64,000 nucleotides of DNA from Antarctobacter heliothermus (lineage in GTDB: Bacteria > Pseudomonadota > Alphaproteobacteria > Rhodobacterales > Rhodobacteraceae). The translations under genes and the position numbers were made by a program. Within the stretch, counting starts at the first letter, position 1; every line of letters begins with the position of its first letter. The DNA lies in the NCBI RefSeq assembly GCF_002237555.1, contig NZ_CP022540.1, forward strand, positions 4,469,001-4,533,000, given 5' to 3'. The notes beneath the pieces are model-generated. The model had not been told where the DNA came from. It saw only the letters and a program-made list of their open reading frames with translations, and did no database searches. Shown one piece after another: positions 41,459-49,940 of this stretch.

Positions 41459-42273
41459 GCGACTTCGGGTTCGGCGGCTTCGATCCGCTCCAGCCGGGCA
41501 CAGAACGCGGCGATCCCGGCCACCACCTGCTCTGGCCGGTCCAGATGCGGGGAATGCCGACAATCGTCGAGGATAAGGGTCTCGACCGGCGCATAGCTGC
41601 GACTGTCCAGCTCTTCGATCTGCGCCAGTGTACCGTACTGGTCATCCCGCCCCTGCACCGCCAAAGACGGGATGCGCAGGTAGTCGATGACATCCCCCAC
41701 GTTCCAGTCCTTGAAACCGGGGTGCAGCCAACTGTCGTTCCATCCACGAAAGGTGTTGTCCGGGTCCCGGTGATAGCGCGCCATCTTGTCCCGCAGTTCG
41801 CCGGTTTCATAAAGCGTCTTCGCCTTGGCGATCTCAGCCAACCCGGCCTCTTCGGTAAAGAAATGCGGTGCCATCAGCACCAGCGCCCGCACCCGCTGGT
41901 CGGACACGCTGCCCGCATAGATCGCGGCGATGGTCGCCCCGTCGCTGTGACCGACAAAGACGCCGCGCTGAAACCCGATCGCGTCCAGCACCTGCGGCAA
42001 CACATCCACCGCCTCTCGGGTCATGTAGTCCAAGGGGCGCGGCAGGTTCGCCGGGTCCGACTGACCATAGCCCGCCCGCGAATATGCAAAAACGCCAAAG
42101 CCGGTCGCCCGCGCCAACGCCTGCGGGAAGTCGCGCCACAGCGCCACGGCCCCCAACCCCTCGTGCAATAGGACCAATGTCGGCGCCTTTTCCGGGGTCG
42201 GCCCGTAGCAGGCATACTCCAGCGTTTTGCCACCCGCCGTCAGCCGCCCGTTTTCCGTCCACTCTACCGTCAT
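41455..42273 (-). CDS. Alpha/beta hydrolase of the benzoate operon
   Basis: 272 residues. Oxyanion region LVLLHEGLGAVALWRDFP (about 33), nucleophile elbow VFVGHSDGATIAAIYAG (Ser about 110), acid in AVQGRDDQYGT (about 212) and His in LILDDCRHSPHLDRPEQ (about 240) give a full catalytic triad. The start overlaps the bclA stop (ATGA). Such hydrolases occur in box clusters; a thioesterase or ring-lactone hydrolase role is possible but not shown. Confidence 0.85.
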   Translation of the reverse strand: MTVEWTENGRLTAGGKTLEYACYGPTPEKAPTLVLLHEGLGAVALWRDFPQALARATGFGVFAYSRAGYGQSDPANLPRPLDYMTREAVDVLPQVLDAIGFQRGVFVGHSDGATIAAIYAGSVSDQRVRALVLMAPHFFTEEAGLAEIAKAKTLYETGELRDKMARYHRDPDNTFRGWNDSWLHPGFKDWNVGDVIDYLRIPSLAVQGRDDQYGTLAQIEELDSRSYAPVETLILDDCRHSPHLDRPEQVVAGIAAFCARLERIEAAEPEVA

Positions 42274-43802
42274 ACTTGAGCCCTCAATTTGAACCGTTGA
42301 ATCTTTCCCGTCGCGGTCTTGGGCAAGTCATCCACGACCTCGACCCAGCGGGGATATTTCCACATGCCAATCTTCTCCTTGACGAATTCCTTGAGGTTTT
42401 CGACCGCAGCGGCGTCCTGGCCCTCATTCAGCACGACATAGGCCTTGGGCTTATCCAGCCCCTTGTCGTCGGCGCATGCGACCACCGCCGCCTCCAGCAC
42501 GGCGGGGTGTTCGACAAGCGCCTGCTCAACCTCAAAGGGGCTGACCCATATGCCCGACACCTTGAACATGTCGTCGGTGCGCCCGCAGTAGATATAGCGC
42601 CCGTCTGCGGTGCATTCGTATTTATCGCCGGTCCGGGTCCAGTGCCCCTCGAACGTGGACCGCGACTTGTGCCGCTTATTCCAATAGCCGTCCGCCGCCG
42701 ATGGGCCGCGCACTAGCAATTCACCGACCGCCCCCTCGCCGACGTCTTCATCGTGCTCATCCACCAGCCGCACTTCATAACCGGGAACCGCCGTGCCCGA
42801 GGTGCCATAGACAATCTCTCCGGGGCGATTGGACAGGAAAATGTGCAGCATCTCGGTCGAGCCGACACCATCGACAATCTCTGTGCCGGTCAGCCTGTGC
42901 CAGCGTTCGCCCACCTCGCGTGGCAGCGCCTCACCGGCAGAGGTGCATAGCCGCACCGACATCCCTTGCGGCAGGCCGGTCTTTTCCAAGGCGGCGTTCA
43001 TCGCGGCGTAAAAGGTCGGCACGCCACAAAACAGCGTCGGACGATGCGTCTCGAGGATGCCCGACACCACCTCTGGCGTCGGCCGCCCCGACAGCAGCAC
43101 CGTCGTTGCCCCAACCGACAGGGGAAAGGACATCGCGTTGCCAAGACCGTAGGCAAAAAAGATCTTGGCCACGGAAAAGACAATGTCGTCCTCGCGGATG
43201 CCCAGAACCTGCGCGCCAAAAGTGTCTGCCGTGGCCTTCAGGCTGGAATGCACATGCCGCACACCCTTGGGCTGGCCGGTAGAGCCGGAAGAGTACAGCC
43301 AGAATGCCATCTCATCCTCATGCGCCTCGACCGCTGGCAAAATCTGCGCGCCCTCGACAAACCGCTGATAGCTTTCCGTGCCCTCGGGGGCCTCCCCGAT
43401 TACCAGCACCGCGCGCAGATACGGGTTGTCGGCAATCACCGGCTGCACGGTCGGCCACAGCTTTTCCGACACCACAAGAATAGAGGCGCGGCTGTCGTTC
43501 AGGATGACATCGTACACCGGCGCCGACAGCAGCGTGTTCAACGGCACCGGGATCGCCCCGGCCTTGAGCGCGCCCCAAAAGATCACCGGACATTCGATCT
43601 GATCCTGCACGATCATGGCGACCCGCTCTTCGCGGCGCACGCCATGTCGATGCAGCGCCCCGGCGAAGCGCCCGCTTTCCTCTGCAAGCTGTTTGAAAGT
43701 CAGGCTACGCTTGCCCCCATCCGCCTCCTGAAAGGCCACCTTGTCGGCGCGCCCCGCGTCCAGATGGCGGTCGACAAAATATAATGCTGCGTTCTCGTTC
43801 AT
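42270..43802 (-). CDS. bclA: Benzoate--CoA ligase
   Basis: 510 residues, ANL adenylating family of the benzoate-CoA ligase branch. The start MNENAALYFVDRHLDAGRADKVAFQ is typical; the P-loop is WLYSSGSTGQPKGVRHVHSS (about 163), the hinge TGDKYECTADGRYIYCGRTDDMFKVSGIWVSPFEVE (about 385) and the C-terminal lysine KTATGKIQRFKLR. It activates benzoate with ATP and CoA for BoxAB. It is the first gene of a three-gene run with the hydrolase and DUF309 genes, all overlapping. Confidence 0.92.
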   Translation of the reverse strand: MNENAALYFVDRHLDAGRADKVAFQEADGGKRSLTFKQLAEESGRFAGALHRHGVRREERVAMIVQDQIECPVIFWGALKAGAIPVPLNTLLSAPVYDVILNDSRASILVVSEKLWPTVQPVIADNPYLRAVLVIGEAPEGTESYQRFVEGAQILPAVEAHEDEMAFWLYSSGSTGQPKGVRHVHSSLKATADTFGAQVLGIREDDIVFSVAKIFFAYGLGNAMSFPLSVGATTVLLSGRPTPEVVSGILETHRPTLFCGVPTFYAAMNAALEKTGLPQGMSVRLCTSAGEALPREVGERWHRLTGTEIVDGVGSTEMLHIFLSNRPGEIVYGTSGTAVPGYEVRLVDEHDEDVGEGAVGELLVRGPSAADGYWNKRHKSRSTFEGHWTRTGDKYECTADGRYIYCGRTDDMFKVSGIWVSPFEVEQALVEHPAVLEAAVVACADDKGLDKPKAYVVLNEGQDAAAVENLKEFVKEKIGMWKYPRWVEVVDDLPKTATGKIQRFKLRAQV

Positions 43803-44031
43803 GACGTGGCCTCCTCCCTGCCTGTCACCCGCACCGCTGGGCGGCGCTATTATTCGCCCTGATCCTCGGACCAGACCAAGGCCGTGACAGCCTCACCCGT
43901 CACGGCCCTTGCAGACAGGACCGATACGCACCGGTTCCGGGCGGCCTCCTCAACCCGCTTACCCCAGTTCCGGCGCACCACCCCTCTGCGGAATCGCATC
44001 TTTGGTAAGCGTACACCTTATTTTTCAAAGA

Positions 44032-44045
44032 TGCAATTTCGTGCA
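44032..44045. promoter_or_regulatory. Candidate box operator 2 (TGCA-N6-TGCA)
   Basis: TGCAATTTCGTGCA, with one more paired base on each side (ATGCA...TGCAT). It is the most symmetric of three related sites near the box genes and lies between divergent bclA and the MarR gene. Confidence 0.55.
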
Positions 44046-44072
44046 TTACCCAGGTGTGGTTTTTAGTGATTC

Positions 44073-44086
44073 TGCAATATATCGCA
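44073..44086. promoter_or_regulatory. Candidate box operator 3 (TGCA-N6-CGCA)
   Basis: TGCAATATATCGCA followed by CAT, giving TGCA-N6-C-GCACAT. It aligns with TGCA-N6-A-GCACAT at the boxC site (40937-40953), so the match goes beyond the palindrome. It lies 28 bases after site 2. Confidence 0.5.
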
Positions 44087-44176
44087 CATTTAACTGCAAC
44101 TCATCCAAATACAAATGCGCAGCATGATGACAATATGCGTACTTGCGACTTTTGGCCGGTGGCCTACCCTGTGGTC

Positions 44177-44662
44177 ATGCACGCGATCTACAACATGCCC
44201 GGACACCTAATCCGCCGACTGCAACAACTGTCCTCGTCGATCTTCGCCGAACAGATGCGGGCGGCCGGATCTGACCTGACCTCACCGCAATTTGCGGCCC
44301 TGACCATGTTGCAGGAACACCCCGATATTGATCAGGCGACACTGGCCGGGCTGATCGCCCATGACCGTGCCACCATCGGAGGGGTGATCGAACGACTGTG
44401 TGCCAAGGGGCTGATCGAGCGGCGCACCAATCCTTTGGACCGACGGGCCAAGATACTGGTCCTGACGCCAGAGGGCGAAAGGCGCGTCGCCCAAATCCGC
44501 CCCATCGTCGAGACCATGCAAAAGAACCTGCTGGTCGGGCTGGATGAGGCGGAAACAGCGGAATTCATCCGGCTGGCGGCCAAGGTCGCCGCCGCCGGCA
44601 ATGACCGCACGCGCGCCCCCTTGCGTATGCCCAAGGACAAACCTGACACCCCGGCGCGCTGA
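44177..44662 (+). CDS. MarR-family regulator, probable benzoate/box regulator (BadR-like)
   Basis: 161 residues from the ATG at 44177; the frame is open upstream (ATG at 44135 possible) but relatives start near MPGHLIRRLQQLS. MarR fold with helix-turn-helix LTSPQFAALTMLQEHPDIDQATLAGLIAHDRATIGGVIERLCAKGLIER and wing RTNPLDRRAKILVLTPEG. Position next to benzoate-CoA ligase suggests it responds to benzoate or benzoyl-CoA. No BoxR-type (XRE plus shikimate-kinase-like) regulator is seen in the window. Confidence 0.85.
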   Translation: MHAIYNMPGHLIRRLQQLSSSIFAEQMRAAGSDLTSPQFAALTMLQEHPDIDQATLAGLIAHDRATIGGVIERLCAKGLIERRTNPLDRRAKILVLTPEGERRVAQIRPIVETMQKNLLVGLDEAETAEFIRLAAKVAAAGNDRTRAPLRMPKDKPDTPAR

Positions 44663-44732
44663 CCCAGCTACGTTGATCATCCCATCAGGGCGTGCCATCC
44701 GTTGCAGCAACCAATTTCAGGAGCGGGAAGAC

Positions 44733-45521
44733 ATGTCGGACACCATTCTTTACACGGATCACGGCACTTGGGCCGAGGTCACGCTGAACCGGCCCGACCG
44801 GCTGAACAGCTTTACCCCTGACATGCATCTGGCCCTGCGCGCCGCGCTGACTCGCGCGGCGGAAGAGGGCAAGCGCGCCCTCCTGCTAACGGGTGCGGGA
44901 CGCGGCTTTTGCGCAGGTCAGGATCTGGGCGACCGCGATCCGCGCAAGATGGATGGCCCTCCCGATCTGGGCGAAACGGTGCGCAGCTACTGGGCGCCGC
45001 TGGTGCGCCAACTCCACGCCCTGCAAATGCCGGTGATCTGCGCGGTCAATGGCGTCGCCGCCGGGGCCGGGTCCAGCGTGGCGCTGGCCTGCGACATGGT
45101 TCTGGCCGGGCAAAGCGCCAAGTTCATCCAATCCTTTGCCAAGGTCGGTCTGATCCCCGACACAGGCGGCAGCTGGCACCTGACCAACATTCTGGGGCGT
45201 GCCCGCGCAATGGGCCTTGCCCTGACGGCCCAACCGCTGCCCGCACAACAGGCCGAGGACTGGGGGCTGATCTGGAAGGCTCTGCCGGATGAGGCGCTGA
45301 TGGATGAGGCGCGCAAGTTGGCGGCGCAATTCGCCGAGGGCCCAACCTTTGGGTTTGCCAGCACCAAACAGGCCATCGACGCCGCGGCGACAAACACTCT
45401 GGACGCGCAACTGGATCTGGAGGCCGAGTTGATGAAGGCCTGCGGCGAACACCCCGACTATGCCGAAGGCGTCGCCGCCTTTCTGGACAAACGCGCGCCC
45501 AAATTCACCGGAGAGCGGTAA
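44733..45521 (+). CDS. Enoyl-CoA hydratase/isomerase family (PaaG-like)
   Basis: 262 residues from the ATG at 44733 (aggagcggg upstream). Crotonase motifs: LNRPDRLNSFTPDMHLALRAAL (about 22), LLLTGAGRGFCAGQDLGDRD (about 52) and VICAVNGVAAGAGSSVALACDMVLAGQSAKFIQSFAKVGLIPDTGGSW (about 98), with Asp in the IPDTGG position as in PaaG isomerases. It could act in the lower beta-oxidation-like steps after BoxC or in phenylacetate degradation. It follows the MarR gene by 70 bases on the same strand. Confidence 0.85.
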   Translation: MSDTILYTDHGTWAEVTLNRPDRLNSFTPDMHLALRAALTRAAEEGKRALLLTGAGRGFCAGQDLGDRDPRKMDGPPDLGETVRSYWAPLVRQLHALQMPVICAVNGVAAGAGSSVALACDMVLAGQSAKFIQSFAKVGLIPDTGGSWHLTNILGRARAMGLALTAQPLPAQQAEDWGLIWKALPDEALMDEARKLAAQFAEGPTFGFASTKQAIDAAATNTLDAQLDLEAELMKACGEHPDYAEGVAAFLDKRAPKFTGER

Positions 45522-45530
45522 ACGCCCCCC

Positions 45531-46010
45531 TCAAAGGTCAATCTCCCAACCTTGCTCTACCACCTCCACGCCGAAGCTTACCTTTGGCGTGGAACGTACC
45601 AGCCGCCAGCCTGTTTTCTGGTACAACGCACAGGCCGCGCGGTGGCTTTCGTGTGTCCACAGCGCCATGCGGCGATAGCCACAATCGCGCGCAAACCCCA
45701 TGCATTCCGCCAGCAGCCGTTTACCCAGCCCTTTGCCCCGCGCCTCTGGCATCAGGAAAAACAGCCGCAGTTTGGCCGTCTCTTCATCCTCTCGCACGCA
45801 AAAGATACAGCCCAATCGCTGCGCCCCGTCCCACGCGATAAAGGCACGTTCGGCGGTCTGATCGTGATCCGCGTCAAAATCCTCCAGAATCTGGCGCACC
45901 AGCGCTGGAAACGTCTCGTCAAAGCCTTCGTCGTGCGCATACAGTCGACGGTGTTGTTCCACCAACCAGTCAATGTCGCCGGGGCTAAGGTGTTTCAGGT
46001 CAATATCCAT
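45531..46010 (-). CDS. GNAT-family N-acetyltransferase
   Basis: 159 residues from the ATG at 46010 (a GTG at 46052 is possible). The acetyl-CoA motif reads LRLFFLMPEARGKGLGKRLLAECMGFARDCGYRRMALWTHESHRAACALYQKTGWRLV (motif A with R-G-K-G-L-G, then motif B). The acceptor is unknown. The gene converges on the PaaG-like gene with 9 bases between stops. Confidence 0.88.
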   Translation of the reverse strand: MDIDLKHLSPGDIDWLVEQHRRLYAHDEGFDETFPALVRQILEDFDADHDQTAERAFIAWDGAQRLGCIFCVREDEETAKLRLFFLMPEARGKGLGKRLLAECMGFARDCGYRRMALWTHESHRAACALYQKTGWRLVRSTPKVSFGVEVVEQGWEIDL

Positions 46011-46104
46011 GCGCCGAAGAAACCCCCGCGCGGCTTGCAAATCAAGCCCCACGCCGCTAGGTGACTTCGATCCTCAGAGACATATCGAACAAGGCACTGG
46101 TGAC

Positions 46105-46299
46105 ATGAGCATCCACGACGAACGCGACATCGAAGCCAACCTTCAGATCGGACCCACCGAAAAGGGCATGGTCCGCCTGTTCATCTTTGCCGATGGGCTG
46201 GAAATCCCGATGGATTTCGAACCCGAAGAGGCCGAAGAAATCGCCGAAGAGCTGCGCGCCGCCGCCGCAACTGCGCGCCGGGCCCAGCCCAAACGCTAA
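46105..46299 (+). CDS. DUF6324-type small acidic protein
   Basis: 64 residues (MSIHDERDIEANLQIGPTEKG) with a two-strand start followed by an acidic helix FEPEEAEEIAEELRAAAATARRAQ. The family is restricted largely to Rhodobacteraceae and has no known function. The stop overlaps the stop of the convergent VOC gene by 4 bases. Confidence 0.82.
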   Translation: MSIHDERDIEANLQIGPTEKGMVRLFIFADGLEIPMDFEPEEAEEIAEELRAAAATARRAQPKR

Positions 46300-46685
46300 T
46301 CCCGTGATGGCGCAGGAACGTGCTGATCGATAAAGATCTTGTTCCCGTCCGGGTCCACCAGCGTCATGTAGGCAGGGCCGATGTCGCCCTCATCCAGACG
46401 CTCTTCCGGTTCGATCCCCTCAGCGCGCAACTGTGCCTGAATCTCTCGGATATCGGTGAACGTGTCCAGCGCCTCTCCCCCGCGCAGCCAGCCGGGGTTG
46501 AAGGTCAGCATATTGCCTTTGAACATGTCCTGAAACAGGCCGATGACTGTGGTCCCATTGCGCAAGACCACCCAGCCCTCTTCGGCCACGCCTGACACCT
46601 GTTCAAAGCCCAACGCCTCGTAAAAGCGCTGTGAGACGACGAGGTCCTTGACCGACAAGCTGACCGAAAATGCCCCAAGTTCCAT
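46296..46685 (-). CDS. VOC/glyoxalase-family protein
   Basis: 129 residues from the ATG at 46685 (aaagga upstream). Two beta-alpha-beta-beta-beta units: FSVSLSVKDLVVSQRFYEALGFEQVSG at the start and IGPAYMTLVDPDGNKIFIDQH at the end, with the paired metal-ligand-like His/Glu sites incomplete. Members range from glyoxalase to antibiotic-binding proteins; the substrate is unknown. Confidence 0.87.
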   Translation of the reverse strand: MELGAFSVSLSVKDLVVSQRFYEALGFEQVSGVAEEGWVVLRNGTTVIGLFQDMFKGNMLTFNPGWLRGGEALDTFTDIREIQAQLRAEGIEPEERLDEGDIGPAYMTLVDPDGNKIFIDQHVPAPSRD

Positions 46686-46771
46686 AGCGTATCCTTTCTG
46701 AGATGTGCCGCGACACCCCATCGTCGACCGGAATGGCTCTTTCAGGCAAGCCCCACCAGACAGCGGCGCGG

Positions 46772-47275
46772 CTATCCCCAGCCGTCCAGCCCTGCACCGG
46801 GATCGCGCAACCCCTGCAATCGGCGCGCAGCGTGAACGGCAAACTTGCGCGTCAGCTTGGTCCGCCGTGCGGCGGGCAGCTTATCCTCTGGCCCCATGCG
46901 CAATATCTCTGCGTCATAGCCATCCGCGATGATCAGCCCCGTCCCCTCTGGCAGCAAATCGGTCGGAAATGCCTGATCCACCGCCCAGAAATAGCGGTCA
47001 CACCACGGCAGATAGCCCTGCCATTTGCCGTCGCTCATGAAATCCGCGCGCGAGGATTTACACTCCACCACCCACATCTCGCCTTTGGGGCCCAGCGCCA
47101 TGACATCCACCCGCAGGCCCCGCTCGGGCACAAACTCTTCGATCACGGCAAAGCCATGCCCCGCCAGATGGCGGGACACGCCGCGCGCCAACAACTGGCC
47201 GGGCATCATCTCAGACTTCGGATCGGGTATCAGGCGAGGGGCAACAGGCAATTCCATGCCCAAATTCTTGAACAT
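46772..47275 (-). CDS. mmcB: MmcB-family DNA repair protein
   Basis: 167 residues. The core LRVDVMALGPKGEMWVVECKSSRADFMSDGKWQGYLPWCDRYFWAVD has a PD-(D/E)XK-nuclease-like layout with D-x(n)-E-C-K, followed by FPTDLLPEGTGLIIADGYDAEILR. MmcB was described as an SOS-induced repair factor in Caulobacter. A second ATG at 47257 is an alternative start. It is divergent from the membrane coiled-coil protein gene. Confidence 0.88.
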   Translation of the reverse strand: MFKNLGMELPVAPRLIPDPKSEMMPGQLLARGVSRHLAGHGFAVIEEFVPERGLRVDVMALGPKGEMWVVECKSSRADFMSDGKWQGYLPWCDRYFWAVDQAFPTDLLPEGTGLIIADGYDAEILRMGPEDKLPAARRTKLTRKFAVHAARRLQGLRDPGAGLDGWG

Positions 47276-47374
47276 TCCGTGAACAAATGCAACCCCGCCG
47301 CGCGCTGCCTTTCCTCTGGCGGCGATTTGCCTACTGTCGCCAAAGCATCGTTTTCATGACTCTCAAGGTTGCCC

Positions 47375-48682
47375 ATGTCCCAAGACGCCCCTCAGACCCG
47401 ATTGACCCGCGAAGAGGCCCGTGGTGTGCGTGCCGCCCGCGAACTGGAAGGGCACCTGACATGGCTCGACACCTTTTCCGGCACAGCCCTTGGCGTGCTT
47501 TCTGTCGCTTCTGGCATCTACACCTATCTAGGTGTCTCGTCGCTGCTGGATGAAAACGGCGCCATGTCGGTCTTTGCCGCCATCGCCTATTCCACCGCCG
47601 TCTCTGTCGGGATCTTCGTGTTCTGGTCCTACATGCTGCGCCTGTTTCCCGCCGTCCGCACCGCCCGCGCCCGCGCTGGCCTGCTGGCCACCATGGGGCT
47701 GGGCAGCCTCGCCATCGTCGCCATGTCATCCTGGCTGAACGCCGCAGCCCTTGCCGGATCTGCGGCGGTTGAACAGCATCTGGCCGAAACGGTGCAGGAC
47801 TATCAGGCCGCGCTGGAACGCGCGCATGAGATCGCCCTGACCGCTCAAGCGTTGGAACGGGACGTCGCCCGCACCCGCCAAAGCTTTGAAGATTTGTCAG
47901 AGCTCGAAGCGCAGGGCGCGCTCTCCGGTCTGGCCGGGCGCGGAGCAGTCTTTCGCGTGTTGCGTCAAAAGTCCGCAGAACTAACCGCGCTGGAGGCGCA
48001 GATCGCCGCCCAGACGCCACTGGTCGACACCGCCTTTACTGAGGGCAATACCATCCTGTCACGGATGCGCGCACTGACGGTAGAACCCGGCAACGTCGAG
48101 GCGCGATCAGTCGAGTTCTCAGAGGCGGCCGTACGCTTGCAAGGGTTGATCACCCAGTTGCGGCAACTGTCGGTCGCGCCACTGGTCGAACGCGCCGCGC
48201 AGGATCTGGCCGCCTCTGTGGTGCTGCCGGAACTCGACAGTGCCACAGCGCAGGGCCGCGCCGATCAGTCCGCCACCATCACCTCGGTGCTGGAGGTGCT
48301 GGCGCAGCGGGCCGCGACGCTGGAAAGGGCCGCGCAGGCCGTGCAATCGTTGCAGACCCCCACGGACGTGACCTATGCGCCGCTGTCCGCCGCCGATGCG
48401 GTCATCCTGTATGCCGGGAATTTCATTCCCTCCTGGGCCGGAGCCATCGCCATCGACCTGTTGCCCATGGTGCTGGTCTTTATCCTTGCCATCACCCACG
48501 GTGCCATTCGAGAGGGCCGCGAGGGCGCAGGGGTTGAGGACACGCTGACACTGGCCGAACTGCGCGCTGCCGTCACCGCCCTGCGTGAGGTCGAGGCCGT
48601 TGCAGGCCCGCCGCCCGCGCGCCCCGAAGCGCCGCCCGCGCCCAGCGACGACGTGACCCCGCTCAAAGGGAAATCCGCATGA
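47375..48682 (+). CDS. Membrane protein with long periplasmic/cytoplasmic coiled coil
   Basis: 435 residues from the ATG at 47375. Three hydrophobic helices near residues 36-60, 65-90 and 100-125, a helical region of ~230 residues with heptad-like leucines (ALTAQALERDVARTRQSFEDLSELEAQ, QLRQLSVAPLVERAAQ, AQRAATLERAAQAVQSL), then a fourth helix (GAIAIDLLPMVLVFILAITHG) and a Pro-rich tail. I do not recognise the family. It lies 73 bases before a ClpP-like secreted protease gene on the same strand. Confidence 0.72.
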   Translation: MSQDAPQTRLTREEARGVRAARELEGHLTWLDTFSGTALGVLSVASGIYTYLGVSSLLDENGAMSVFAAIAYSTAVSVGIFVFWSYMLRLFPAVRTARARAGLLATMGLGSLAIVAMSSWLNAAALAGSAAVEQHLAETVQDYQAALERAHEIALTAQALERDVARTRQSFEDLSELEAQGALSGLAGRGAVFRVLRQKSAELTALEAQIAAQTPLVDTAFTEGNTILSRMRALTVEPGNVEARSVEFSEAAVRLQGLITQLRQLSVAPLVERAAQDLAASVVLPELDSATAQGRADQSATITSVLEVLAQRAATLERAAQAVQSLQTPTDVTYAPLSAADAVILYAGNFIPSWAGAIAIDLLPMVLVFILAITHGAIREGREGAGVEDTLTLAELRAAVTALREVEAVAGPPPARPEAPPAPSDDVTPLKGKSA

Positions 48683-48755
48683 CCGGGCCGGCGCGACAAA
48701 ACCCCCGGCGCAAGGCCGGGATAGTTGGCCGTACGTCCACATCGGAGCCGCCACG

Positions 48756-49493
48756 ATGAACCGCAGTGTGGCCCGCACCCTGTCGGCCGTGCTGATCTTT
48801 CAGGTCGGCATTGGCGTTCTGCTGGTCCTTGGCGACATGCGGCAGGGCACCCTGTCCCTGCCAACCTTCAAACCGGACGCCCCGCGCCTGTCCGAACCAG
48901 TCCGCCCCGGAGATCAGCGCCGCATCTTCAAACCGGGCCGTGACCGCCCCGCCGTTTCACCCGAACGCGACCCCGGTGAACTGCCCGAACGGCTGACATT
49001 GACCCTGAATGACGGGGTCTGGCGGCTGGAAGGGGCGATTGCCGAGGGCGACGCCGAACGCCTGATCCCACAGATCGACCGCGCCGATCCACCAATCACA
49101 ACGCTGGTGCTGCAATCCTCTGGCGGGTCGGTCCGCGACGCCCTTGACCTTGGCCGCCACCTGCGCGCCTCCGGCATCGCCACAGAGGTTCTATCGGGAG
49201 AGTTCTGCTATTCCGCCTGCCCCTACCTCTTTGCCGGCGGCAAGACCCGCAGCGCCGCCGCCGCTGCCTCTATCGGGGTGCACCAGCACTATTTCGGCGA
49301 AAGCACTCTGCTGCCCGCTTTTGTCGCGGTCGAGGACATCCAGCGCGGTCAGGCAGAGGTCATGGGCTTTCTCGACGACATGGGCATTGACCCGCTGGTG
49401 ATGCGCCACGCGCTCGTCACGCCGCCGGATGAAATCTACATCCTGCTGCCCGAAGAATTGACCCGCTACGGGTTCGTCACAGACGAATCCTAA
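48756..49493 (+). CDS. ClpP-like periplasmic serine-protease-fold protein (COG3904-type)
   Basis: 245 residues with a signal anchor (RTLSAVLIFQVGIGVLLVLG), a basic/Pro-rich linker, and a ClpP/crotonase-type domain from about residue 75: LTLTLNDGVWRLEGAIAEGDAERL, TTLVLQSSGGSVRDALDLGRHLRASGIATEV, then EFCYSACPYLFAGGKTRSAAAAASIGVHQHYFG, where the Ser in CYSAC and the His are the likely catalytic pair. Probably an envelope protease, possibly acting with the membrane protein before it. Confidence 0.78.
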   Translation: MNRSVARTLSAVLIFQVGIGVLLVLGDMRQGTLSLPTFKPDAPRLSEPVRPGDQRRIFKPGRDRPAVSPERDPGELPERLTLTLNDGVWRLEGAIAEGDAERLIPQIDRADPPITTLVLQSSGGSVRDALDLGRHLRASGIATEVLSGEFCYSACPYLFAGGKTRSAAAAASIGVHQHYFGESTLLPAFVAVEDIQRGQAEVMGFLDDMGIDPLVMRHALVTPPDEIYILLPEELTRYGFVTDES

Positions 49494-49536
49494 CAGCAAG
49501 GATCACACCCCGTCCGTCCCGCGCGAAGGTTCTCGC

Positions 49537-49586
49537 TTGACAGGATACCATTTGGCACCCCATAAAGAGATACCAAACGGTATCTC
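49537..49586 (+). promoter_or_regulatory. Promoter and palindromic operator of the ArsR-SRPBCC operon
   Basis: TTGACA (49537-49542) and CATAAA (49561-49566) are 18 bases apart. The -10 is followed directly by GAGATACCAAACGGTATCTC (49567-49586), a perfect 8-4-8 inverted repeat. A second, partial copy of the GATACC...GG pattern lies between -35 and -10 (49544-49555). The ATG of the repressor gene is at 49614, so this is a textbook autorepressed promoter. Confidence 0.85.
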
Positions 49587-49613
49587 AAATCACCAACCAC
49601 CTCCGGAGTCGCC

Positions 49614-49940
49614 ATGCCACCAAACCTACAACCCACCTTCCGCGCCCTCGCGGACCCGACACGACGCGACATCCTGCGCCGCCTGTCGGCCCGCGAAATG
49701 ACCCTCGCCGAAGTGACCGAACATTGTGACATGACCCGCGCGGCGGTCAAAAAGCATCTTGTCGTGCTCGAAGATGGCAACCTGATCCACATGCGGCGGC
49801 AGGGTCGGGAAACGATCTCCACTCTCAACGCTGCCGCGCTGAAACCCGTCACCGACTGGTTGAGCTATTTCGACGCCTTCTGGGACGACAAGCTGTCCGC
49901 GCTCACGCAAACCCTCACCGATGAAAAGGACGCCCTATGA
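49614..49940 (+). CDS. ArsR-family winged-helix repressor
   Basis: 108 residues: FRALADPTRRDILRRLSAREMTLAEVTEHCDMTRAAVKKHLVVLEDGNLIHMRRQGRETISTLNAAAL, the ArsR helix-turn-helix and wing, without the Cys metal motif of metal sensors. These regulators usually pair with an SRPBCC (AHSA1) gene and repress their own operon. Its stop overlaps the next start (ATGA). The palindrome at 49567-49586 is its likely operator. Confidence 0.9.
   Translation: MPPNLQPTFRALADPTRRDILRRLSAREMTLAEVTEHCDMTRAAVKKHLVVLEDGNLIHMRRQGRETISTLNAAALKPVTDWLSYFDAFWDDKLSALTQTLTDEKDAL

Larger units (their letters stand above)
43803..44176. promoter_or_regulatory. Divergent control region between bclA and marR
   Basis: About 374 bases with no convincing coding sequence. 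It is AT-richer than its surroundings from about 43995 to 44130, as expected of a promoter region, and contains the two TGCA-N6-NGCA sites listed separately. Confidence 0.6.

Noticed and set aside
44054-44176. Longer MarR protein starting at 44054 or 44135
   Set aside because: The N-terminal extension has no family resemblance, lacks a ribosome-binding site, and would run through the operator region.
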